NCBI GenBank assembly: GCA_009733715.1
Contig: WMKJ01000024.1
Span: 62,001 to 126,000 of the forward strand
Origin: Herpomyces periplanetae
Lineage: Eukaryota; Ascomycota; Laboulbeniomycetes; Herpomycetales; Herpomycetaceae
Direction of reading: 5' to 3'
Length of the DNA: 64,000 nt
Shown piece by piece: positions 21,363 through 30,689 of the stretch. Each line of letters begins with the position of its first letter. Position 1 is the first letter of the stretch. The position numbers and the translations under genes are program-made. The notes beneath the pieces are model-generated. The model was given only the letters and a program-made list of their open reading frames with translations, ran no database searches and was not told where the DNA came from.

Positions 21363-22309
21363 ACCTCTCGTTCCCCATGCGAAAGCCGTCCAACAGCTAG
21401 GTAAATATGCCCAAACTTCTCCTTTTACCCCTCTTAACCACTTGCTAGTGCTAATTACTTACTCTTAATTTGCTTTTATGCAAATTCTTACACAAAGGCT
21501 TCGTTTTAGTGTTACATCAGCTTGTTCTGTTCATGCATTGAAACTGCTGGTAATTGCTGATAAACTTGTGGATAGTCCATCACTTTCTGGTAATTACCAC
21601 CCGCAACTCATGATCCGTTAACATTACTCTGCTACACTATAAATTCGCATTTGTATAAACTACCAATCCAAATCGCTATTTTCAATTATAATCACATGCA
21701 ATCAATCTCAATTATTGTCAATTGCGCTGTGTATACTGTAACAATCACCCAAGCCCGCCCACCCACAAACCTATCTCTCAAAACCGTGGCGCTTTTGGCC
21801 GCCGCACATAATTGGCTTCATTCTCAGAACGTGATAGCCGTTGGAACCCTTTGGTTTTGCCACTTATTACAAAATTAAAAGCGTATCCAAAGGCACACGA
21901 TGCAGCCTACCGATCCAAGGCCGTATGTTTGCGTTCGTCCTCACAGTACAATTACTCATATCACTATCCCCCTACGAGTAGCTCAGCCTGCCCCACACAA
22001 TTGTACGTCAAACTTTCTTTCACACTATTAACCGCGTTAAGATTTTCGCATGCTACCCGCGCAATCGGAATAAATTTCACCGGTAACGTTGTACAGCACT
22101 AGCTACTGCAGTGTGGCCAGCGTGATACGCGGCACGCGAAATTGGTAACTGATGCTTGTAATGCAAAGCTAGATGCGAGTTATCTACAAAATCGTAAGGT
22201 CCGCACCGCCGATTTTCTGCTCTAGTCAACACACCTTCGCTTAAACAAAGCGCCCAACCAGAATTCCTCCAACTAGCTACAGCACGTTATCTTAATATTA
22301 CCAGAACAA
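21363..22309. other. Intergenic region; open frames without recognised product
   Basis: Between the Pmp3-like gene and a possible minus-strand small gene. A plus frame to the stop at 22102 (from about 21812, TTG-initiated, LKAYPKAHDAAYRSKAVCLRS) follows a CTCAG acceptor-like string and could be an exon, but no upstream partner was found. Otherwise nothing. Confidence 0.25.
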
Positions 22310-22582
22310 CTACATAAGAAGATGCAAATCTAAGGCGACGGAGAAACTACGACAACCGCGGCTGCAGGCACAGATTAAATTCGATTGACACGGGTAAGGT
22401 TCAACACTTGATGCCTTTAAGAATCGGTTGCACTGACAATTACTATCAACACGTCCATGTGATAAATGTGAATAGAACATATAAACGCCAAAACCGAACA
22501 CTAATAAACCACACGCGAGCCAACCGTAATATCCAAATATTTTCGCAGATACAATTAAATACACCAATGGAACAAAGAACAT
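22310..22582 (-). CDS. Possible small membrane protein (hypothetical)
   Basis: Minus-strand frame of 90 codons from an ATG. The first 40 residues are strongly hydrophobic, with a possible hairpin of two spans (FFVPLVYLIVSAKIF and LACGLLVFGFGVYMFYS), followed by a Cys-rich tail. It is not recognised. The tail may be intronic: a GTGTTG donor-like string lies after the second span. Low coding evidence; it could be chance in A/T-rich DNA. Confidence 0.25.
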   Translation of the reverse strand: MFFVPLVYLIVSAKIFGYYGWLACGLLVFGFGVYMFYSHLSHGRVDSNCQCNRFLKASSVEPYPCQSNLICACSRGCRSFSVALDLHLLM

Positions 22583-24168
22583 AAAGATTTTTCCTTAAGA
22601 CGAAAAACGTTATTACACCTGAATGCAAGGATAAATTAATGGGCGCCCACTAAGCGAAACGAAGCATGAACCGGGAAATGAGACTCCACAAAATATCGGA
22701 TCGGCTGAAATCATGAACGCAAAGGACCGATCTGTGTTAACACAGCGAACACACCACATCTTTTGGCACTCGAATCACGGGACGGGTCAATTAAACAGCA
22801 AGAAAAAGGCGGGTCCGATGGGACATGTGGGAAGAAGCACGGCAAACTTGCAAATTAAAAGGTAGTTGACTTGTGAAAGCTACTCAAAACCAACCGCGGG
22901 GCGGGCCAACATGAGGCGGTTGGGAGAATAATGAAAGTAAAAGCGGGTAGGAGCGAAAGCAGGGTTAGCGTAACAACAGACGAGAAAGAGAACGGCCATA
23001 TCCGGAAAATTTTAAGACAAGTTAAATTAACCTGAAGTTAAAAAGTTCGTCGATGTACTAATCACATAAGGGCCAGAGATTGAGCGTATACACTGGCTAG
23101 CTAGACACCGTGCCGACCCCAAATCTGCGTGTGCCGAAGCATACTCAAAATGTTCGTCACACCACGTTATTCGCTGAAGCGATTTGACAAATACCTATAT
23201 AAACCCCGCTCTAGTGAGGCTAGAAGCAAGAACCACCTAAATATATATTTTGTATGTTACCAGACCAGGTTAAACCTACTCCGACGAGATATCCCATACT
23301 AGATGCCAAAATTTTGCGCCATCTGCCTTTAGACGAAAAGGATCATGATTATTAGCTTGCTGGATTCTTGAATAGGAAGGACGTAATATCTAATATAAAT
23401 TCATTGGTGAAGGATAAATTGTCAAATGAATAATATTAAATCAATAAGAGTGACGCAAGCAGGGATACTCTATTAATTATATTAATTAAACAAAGAGCAA
23501 CGTTGAGAAAATTGTTGAGAATTAAACACACCTTCCCGGATTCGGAAAGTAAGCTAATCTGTTGAATTCGATCAGTTTAATATTGGTCCAAAGCGCCAAG
23601 TGAAGAAAGTGCGCTGTGCACACACGTATAGTAAGTAGCATAACATGAGTAGTGCGGATGTTGTTCCGTAGTTGGCCGCCCCATATCTAACCCTTTACGT
23701 AGATTAGTGTGTACAGAGCAAGCGACTGTTCCAGCGGGTGATGCCTGTTACTCAAAATGGGACGTTCAACGTGCCATCTGACATTTTTGGAGGAAGCGAA
23801 ATAATCCACGATCATCTGAGAGTGGTTCTCAATAAGCTCTCGCTCAATAACAGCTCATCTCACTACAGTACGGGAAATGACTTGAGCGATTTCGTTGAAA
23901 TTCCAACGGGAAAGTTTACACGAATTATATTCAAATTTATTTGCACCGGGTTACACGAATAACGTATTTTACACCTGATACTCCAGCGACGAATCAATAA
24001 ATAATTCACTTAATCAACAAGGTTTACATTGGTTTCCAAATTAGGCGTTTCAAATTACCAACACATGACCAATAACCGACCTTCTCAATCTTAGAATACA
24101 CCTTTTATCTTATCTAATCAAAACGTCCACGGTAAATTACTCATGGTAAATAACACTCTTGTGTACAG
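22583..24168. other. Sparse region with a TATA element and a 73-codon frame
   Basis: Mostly without features. A TATATAAA element is at 23196-23203. A plus frame of 73 codons starts at an ATG at 23741 and ends at 23962 (MPVTQNGTFNVPSDIFGG..., ...GKFTRIIFKF); its composition is protein-like but it is unrecognised and might be an exon or chance. Confidence 0.3.
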
Positions 24169-25437
24169 TATAAATATGGTGGTGGCCCCGGCCCTTCTCA
24201 ATCCTTTTTCCTTTCTCTTCATCCGAGTGCACGGGCATTACGCATAGCCGTGAAGATTCGTCTGAGCTTGCGTCTTTGCTAGTTGAAAACTACAACTATT
24301 TGACCGCTCCTGGTGGCCACCGTTCCGTCTTCATCGGGCAGAGTTGGATCGTGCTCATCAGATAGCGCGTTGGCGTGCTAACGCGCGCCGCGTTGCTTCT
24401 GTGAGCCCGGACACTCCCCGGTGAGTTACAGGCGACTCATGATAAGAGGGGGGCTCCGTTGTGAGGCTTGTGGTCTGGGGTTTGGGTGTTTTCTGTTGGT
24501 TCGCCAGCGGTCTGGCATCCATATCTCGGATCTGGGCTTTGCAACGTTGCTCCCTCCGGCCACTGGTCAGATACCTGTTGTTGCGGCTGCCTTCGGGTGC
24601 GTCGCGGTGGTGGGTTGACGTCCTTGGCTCGGACGTGAGTAGGGGTAGCCGGGGAATTTTTGTAAAAATAAGAGTCGCGTCACCTTAGGGTGATATCTTC
24701 GGCGCGCTAGTTTCTGGCTCGCGTGGGAGTTGAGTTCTTTTCATCGCTGTGATCATCTTGATGACGCTTCGGGGAAGGGTTTTAATTCCGCCGCGCTTTG
24801 TGCGGGATCGAGCTGGTTGCTGCAGAGTAGTTGCGCTTTTGTTGGTACGGGCGAGTGTCACCGCATACGCGACGGTGGTTTTCTATCGGGGGACTGGACA
24901 GGCTTTTTTGTTCTGGTGATGCTACTGCGGATTCGTGTTGGAGCCAAGTTCTGGGGGGTGAGTGGCAGGAAGGGTTTGGCATCGCGGCAGTGAACTCTGT
25001 TCCTAGTCTACCTCTGCATTTCTCCAGTGCTCCGCTGTTGGATGTGCAAGGCCGCGGGCAAATCTCGGTTGATAAGTTTACGGCCCTTAGCGAGGACATT
25101 GTATTTACCGCATCCGAAAAGTATATAATTAATGTGACTACCCATACAGCGTATGCAACCCAACCGACCCTGTGAGTCGTTTCCAAGCCTGCGGGCTCCC
25201 ACACCCCATGAGTGTCACACGTCCGTTACGGTCTACGTTGATTTTACTAGTGCCAGAGTACTCGGAATGTTGGTAGGCGCGTTGGAAGACGTACGCTTTC
25301 ACCGTTCATTCACCTGGCTCCACCAGTGTCGAGCGCAGAACACTCCAGTATTCATCCTACGTACAAATGTCATTCAAGATAGCCAACAACCTCTATTACC
25401 ACGCCACAGGTATCTGCACGAGAATTTGCGTAACTGA
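24169..25437 (+). other. GC-rich island with TATA element and several GTGAGT donor sites; candidate spliced gene or ncRNA
   Basis: A TATAAATA (24169-24176) opens a stretch clearly richer in G+C than the DNA on either side. It holds GTGAGT at about 24421, 24635, 24958 and 25172. The last donor and the TTTTACTAG acceptor at 25250 would remove 79 nt and join two open frames in phase: one to ...THTAYATQPTL, the other ARVLGMLVGALEDVRFHRSF to a stop at 25437. Other splices (24421 to 24569 and 24634 to 24830) also keep frame, but GC-rich DNA has few stops in any frame and I recognise no protein family. It may be a lineage-specific coding gene, a long noncoding RNA, or a foreign segment. I looked for a telomerase template (CCCTAA type) and found none. 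Confidence 0.35.
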
Positions 25438-26190
25438 CTCGTTAAGGCCGGCACACACCATGAGCACATGAATGCACTACTGCGTACAAGCGCGCGCGTG
25501 CGTGCATACATGTGCGAACACGTACCATGCACACAAACGACGCCACGCCTATACCGTACAATACGCTAACTCGGCGTTTGCTGGCCTGTGAAAGCAGCTA
25601 AGCGAGAAGCGAGCGTCTTAACCGCGTACGCAAGCGGCTCAATGAGCAGCCGCGCTCGGGGCTACACTCAATACTAACCGGATGTAAAGTCGTACTTCTC
25701 CCGTACAGCCACCATTTTTACGAAACGCCACAATCGGCATGCTAACTTGCTCCTTTAGTTGGACCCACGGAAGGTATGCGTAAACGTAAATCAAATTTCA
25801 ACTCAAATGGTGCCGCTAATGACAAAATGTTATTCATACAAACTCGGTTATATCATCAATGACAGGTGTAGCTGAACGCATCAACGTGAAGTACATCCTC
25901 TTTCCATGTATCGGTGAAAGTTAAATGAAATCGCTAGATAACTTTAATCGCATGATATCTGTCAAGTCAACAGAAAATAAAGCACAAGGAACCTCGCCGG
26001 TAGGTTCCAAGCTCCAGTTGCACAGACCAGCCGGCTGAGGGCTAGCACTACGTGATCTCGGAAAACGTGAGCAACATGCAAAATCGCCTTCTTGCAACAG
26101 CCGGTAACAGCCAAAGTAGAGTTCCTAATCATAAACAGCGTGTTATAGAATGTATATATATTGATCATAAACTCATGGTCATTTCCGGTC
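25438..26190. other. Intergenic region with alternating GC/TG tract
   Basis: Contains an alternating purine-pyrimidine tract GCGCGCGCGTGCGTGCATAC and beyond (25490-25516) set in CA/TG-rich sequence. No gene seen before the DUF1996 stop. Confidence 0.4.
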
Positions 26191-27826
26191 CTATAACTTG
26201 GATTGAATTTCGGTGAAAATGTCGGTTAACGCCCCTGTGGGCGCTAATGATGATTGTGGCGACTCAGTCGTGGCATGATAAGACTGTGTAACAGTGACAT
26301 CAACGCGGTGGACAGCAATCTCGACCAGCGCACGCGAGGATGTAAACACGCTTGTGTACAATGGAGTACCTGAAATTTCCTCGGTTGCAGATACAGCTTC
26401 TTCAGTAACAATAGCTCGAGTGTGAGCATGCCCGAGTTTACTCGGCTGATCATCCCATTCTGATGCAACCGTGGGTTTGGGCGCTAAATGTATATCAACC
26501 GATCTAGTAAACTCCGGTGCAGGCACCTCAGACGAGAAGGTGTCTTGCGTAGGCCCAGTGTAAGTGAAAGGTTTGGGCGTTGCGAGTCCTGAATCGGCCG
26601 TTCGAGCTACAGTAATCGCACCACCATGATTATCTGTGACAACTTTAGTACCGGAGGAATAGCCAAGATGCGGTGAACTCGTTCGCACTGTTGTCTTTGT
26701 TGGAGGTGATGTACTTGGCCATACGGGGATGTTGCCACATAAACCTTCTCCAAGGCCCTCACAATCCTCACCGCGAATAACAGACGGGTACTCGAGCAAG
26801 CATTGCTGACTTTCATAATCACCTTGCAGCTTGAAGGCCGGGCATAACTCAATTAAACCGGAGTCATCAGTGCAAGTCTCAATAGCTTCCTGTAAAACGT
26901 CACCCTCCCAGCCGTTCAAAAAATCGCCGTGATATCCGTAACCTAAATACAACCGAAAGTTAACCAACGCAACGATCAAGTAAAGATAAATACTTAACGT
27001 AAAAACATAGTGACTTACCAGTTGGATCACCATTACCGATGATGAAACGGCCTTCAAAATCTTTGAAAGCGTACGTATTCCAGATGGACTCATATAATAG
27101 TGACGGGATACGATATAGATAGCCCTCGGGACAACGACCATCTATAACAAGATCAGGGTAGGCAACGTGACTTTGATGGTCGGGCGAATCAACGTTAGAT
27201 CCGTCCCAACATGAAGGAAACATGATTTCCAAACGTAGTCCATCCCTGCAATTGTCATCGACGTAATCTTTTGACGGGAGGAAGTGACGATAAAGAGTAC
27301 CTTCTGGGTGTTTCTTATAATCTAGGCAATTAAACCCTACTGCTTTAGCCATGAGAGCAGGCTGGGCTCGATCTTCAGCTGTCCATAAAGATTTTGGGGG
27401 ATCCGGAATCGGCAAATCAAATGTACGTTTATTGGTTTGTCCGGCAATCATTGAAAAACCGGGCGGAAATGCAGTAATGTTTTGTCCAAACAGTAAATAG
27501 TAAACGAGTAGTCCTCCAACTTGCTGCACAATCTGAGTAGAACCATTCGCATGCTGAAAGTAGAGAGGTGGAATCCAGTAAGCGGATTTATCCTGTTTTA
27601 CGGCACATGACGTGCATGTGGATCGGGTTAGATCATTGTATGTTGAGCTAAAGCCTATTTTGTTTGCACCGTGTAAAGCGTGAGGATGGTGAGCAATTCT
27701 GTGAGGGTCAGCAAGGGGATCAATTCTTGCCACACCAGTTCGTCCACGACATGGTAACCTCCAAAATGCGCGAGATGATGCAAATAATAGGGCGATGAGA
27801 GCACGGACGAGCAGCCTTTGCGACAT
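26191..27826 (-). CDS. Secreted DUF1996-domain protein, two exons
   Basis: Extracellular fungal protein of unknown biochemical role. Exons (minus): 27826-27019 and 26942-26191; the intron is 76 nt (GTAAGT...TTTAG) and joins DPTG to YGYHGDF. The ATG at 27826 gives a clean signal peptide (MSQRLLVRALIALLFASSRA). The DUF1996 domain starts at once: FWRLPCRGRTGVARIDPLADP, HPHALHGANKIGFS, STCTSCAVKQDKSAYWIPPLYF, then the FPSCWDGSNVDSPDHQSHVAYP and GRCPEGYLYRIPSLLYE blocks, ending with YGYHGDFLNGW. After about residue 315 comes a Ser/Thr/Pro-rich tail, probably O-glycosylated, without a clear GPI signal. 519 aa. A long pyrimidine-rich (minus-strand) leader precedes it. Confidence 0.92.
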
Positions 27827-29600
27827 GATGATAAAAATGATGGACAAATAACCAAATGATAACGCAAGAAGCCGATTCCCAGGTTCAGAGTTAAGATGGA
27901 GGACTAAAAGGTCCTAGGTCCTGGAAAGAACCTGCCTCCACACACACACAAAGTTCCTAAGAAGCTTGGACGACAGCGCTGTTGAGAGAACAAAACAATG
28001 AAAGGACGTGTGATGGTGGGAAAAAAAGTTGGAAGAGAAAAGGTTAAGAGTGATGAAAGTGTGGAGAAAATTAAGTATGAACTAAAAAGAATGAAAGTGC
28101 ATTGATGATTAGAAGAACGTGAACTGGAAATGGGCACGCAATTCAATAAAAACAACGAGGAGGCATGTGGGAAAAAAAGTGGAAAGGGAGAGATAAAATA
28201 CGAGTAAAAAGTGAGCGCAGCAGATTAAAAAGCGTATCAATTAAGGAAAATGACGAACTTCCGATACGGTACGATAGAACACAAAAGTGAGAAGAGACTT
28301 GTTCGTATTAAGATAAACGAAGGAGCGAGGTTAGAAGTTACGACGCTCATAAAGCGGGAAAGGAAGATGGTGAGGGGAGGAGGCCAAAAGAAGCGGGTAG
28401 TTTAAACTTAAAAGGAGGAGGAAGTGTGAAAGACAATGAAGAGCAAATATACAGGGAAAAGAGGACAAGAGACGATTGAAGGGAAAGGAGGGGGCAATGT
28501 AATTAAGTAGTTGGTAAGGGGATGTGATAACCCAGATATATGAGAATAGGACAGGAGTCAAAATACCATGAGTAAGTGAGCGAACGTAAGCAGATTTAAT
28601 GAGACAAGAATGGATGGAAAGGTTAAAAGAGCGTTTAATTTCACGAGAACGGTGAAATTGCTCAAATAACGAAGTTGGAAACAAGAAGTAATGGACGAGT
28701 AAAATTTAAGTAACGAATGGTGAGCAATGATAAAATGAGAAAGAATAGTGATTGAATGAAATTGTCGGGAGTGAAGGGTGGGTAATGTAGAGTATAATAA
28801 GGGATGACTTCAAAACTCAAATTAGGTGCGGCAGAGATGGGCAGCGGCAAATGTGAGGGGAACAGTAAAGAACTTGGTTAAGGAAAAGGGAGAGGATGAG
28901 GGATAGAGAAGATATAAGGGGAACTCTGTGTAGAGAAAGGTCGAGGATTGGCCGAGAATAGTAACGAATAAAAAGTAGATAGGTGAGTAAATGCTAATAA
29001 GCAGAGGGCAAAAGCGGAAACAAAATAGCAAGATAAATTAAGATTAATTGATCGGTGCTTTGGGGGCGCGCAAATGGTAGTTATAGATGCGGGAAATTAG
29101 CAGATGAGCAGACAAACCCAGTAGGATATGTTAAATAAGGTAAGAGCAGGGGAGGTAGCCAGGTTAAATTAAATTTACGGATTAGCGAGGGATTATTAGG
29201 ATAGGAAAGAATGCAGAGAACAACCTAGTAGGGGAATAGAAGAGTAGAAGGGGGAAGGTATGCAAGCAAATGTCAAAGGGTAGTAAAGAGAAGTTAATCG
29301 AGAAATTTTCAAAGGTGATTTTGCGTATAGGAGGAACAAGGAACCAAAGAAATACAGGTTAAAAATGGACGGGTCATGGTGCGAGTATAGGATGCGAGTC
29401 AGGGTACGTGGTGAAAGAAGCGATTAATGGCACATTAGCAATGTAGAATAACAGCGATTAAGTATAAATCACTTATGGGGAAACAGGTTTAAAAGAATGA
29501 GTGCGGGAAACTGACACAAGGGATGGCACGAACGCAAAATCTGAGCGCATTGAAACAATTCGTGAACATCCGGAAAGAAACTATTCAGCTTCATAAGAAC
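27827..29600. other. Purine-rich block 1 (as read on +), upstream of the DUF1996 gene
   Basis: About 1.8 kb in which the + strand is mostly A and G. Minus-strand frames here read as Ser/Leu/Pro-rich strings and are composition artefacts. Since the DUF1996 gene reads on minus, this is a pyrimidine-rich upstream region of that gene. CGGGAAATTAG occurs at 29090-29100. Confidence 0.55.
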
Positions 29601-29743
29601 TGGATGAGATTATATATAGGCAAGGATATGGGTTTGTGGCGTGTCTTCTAAGAGTGTAGAGTGTACTTATTAAATTGAATATATCATGAAATTTCTCAAT
29701 ATTTAATACTACTTCACAAAATTGATCGCATAAAATGAAATAT

Positions 29744-29842
29744 TGTTGAGACGAGCTTACACAGTTTGAGAAAGTAGTTGAGAATTGGTCTTTCCTGAAT
29801 TGGAAGTGTCAGATGTAGAAATCCAGAAGAAATATCTCAACA
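29744..29842. repeat. Segment with TGTTGAGA ... TCTCAACA ends
   Basis: A 99-bp segment whose ends are perfect 8-bp inverted repeats starting TG and ending CA, as in short LTR or MITE remnants. No target-site duplication is visible and no internal parts are recognised, so the family is unknown; an old fossil end is only one reading. Confidence 0.25.
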
Positions 29843-29876
29843 AACACAATAATGACAATATAATAGTATACACTCG

Positions 29877-29930
29877 ATGTGACCTGGCTGATGAAGATGA
29901 AAATTTAGCCAATTGACGTATTGGTCACAT
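29877..29930. repeat. Nested inverted repeat
   Basis: ATGTGACC (29877-29884) pairs with GGTCACAT (29923-29930), and inside it TGGCT pairs with AGCCA (29907-29911). It can form an interrupted hairpin in DNA or RNA. Confidence 0.5.
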
Positions 29931-29962
29931 TTGATAGATTCGTTGGGCTAACTCCGATTGAT

Positions 29963-29983
29963 TTCCTGTTAGGGTAACAGGAA
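29963..29983. repeat. Perfect 9-bp hairpin with 3-nt loop
   Basis: TTCCTGTTA, loop GGG, TAACAGGAA; followed by a T-run (about 29987-29993). On + this looks like a stem followed by U-tract. Confidence 0.6.
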
Positions 29984-30424
29984 GACTTTTTTTACAGTAC
30001 ATGCTTAAAGTATATATTGGCAGCAAATTCAGCGAAGGTGTAGGTGGTTGAGGGAGATAATGCGTTGGGAGAAGTATAATGAAAATGAGTAAAAAGTGGA
30101 AATTCTGGTTGGATGTGGTATAATCACAAGCTTATAACAGATGTGGTTAACGATGAATTTCGATTAACTGGCAAAATACCTTTCATACGGGACACTTTGG
30201 AGAAACTAGTCACAGTTACCTGATCAGCCTATGACCCTTACTCGCGCATGAGCGTGCATACACTTAATTGTGTAGTACCCTATCCGATCATTTTTGCTTT
30301 TTATTATAGGCGTAATATTAAAGAGGAAGCTACCGAAGTTTAATTGGCATCGGATTATACATTCTCATTATACTTACCGTATTAGGGTAACCGAGGACAC
30401 TTTCCCTAAATAGGTAGAGTAATA

Positions 30425-30457
30425 GGATTAGTCAGGTTTAACAGTACTGACTAATCC
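30425..30457. repeat. Perfect 11-bp inverted repeat
   Basis: GGATTAGTCAG (30425-30435) and CTGACTAATCC (30447-30457) around an 11-nt loop. Directly adjoins the 232-bp inverted-repeat-bounded segment. Confidence 0.6.
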
Positions 30458-30689
30458 AAATTAGGAAAATTTTCATTGAATATATGTCAAACATTCTTAG
30501 AGATACTTTGTTGAGCATAGTAAATATGCTCTGCTAACACGTCATTCATTAAACATACAAACGCGCTACTTTCTACATTACTCCTTTGCTCGCCACAACA
30601 ACCATTCATATAACTGCTCCTAGCCATTCCTACAAATATTAATTTCGTAGCGAACGCTCCTTCCTTCATAGTAGGCACTTTCCTAATTT
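30458..30689. repeat. 232-bp segment bounded by 11-bp inverted repeats (MITE-like)
   Basis: AAATTAGGAAA (30458-30468) and TTTCCTAATTT (30679-30689) are perfect reverse complements. The interior carries a 63-codon minus frame (30678-30487, MPTMKEGAFATKL...), not recognised. No convincing target-site duplication, so a DNA-transposon derivative is only a possibility. Confidence 0.3.

Noticed and set aside
24169-25100. GC-rich island as telomerase RNA
   Set aside because: No CCCTAA-type template on either strand; only one TTAGGG-like string, which sits in a small hairpin.
29744-29842. Solo LTR
   Set aside because: TG...CA ends are suggestive, but the segment is only 99 bp and lacks target-site duplication; kept as a weak repeat only.
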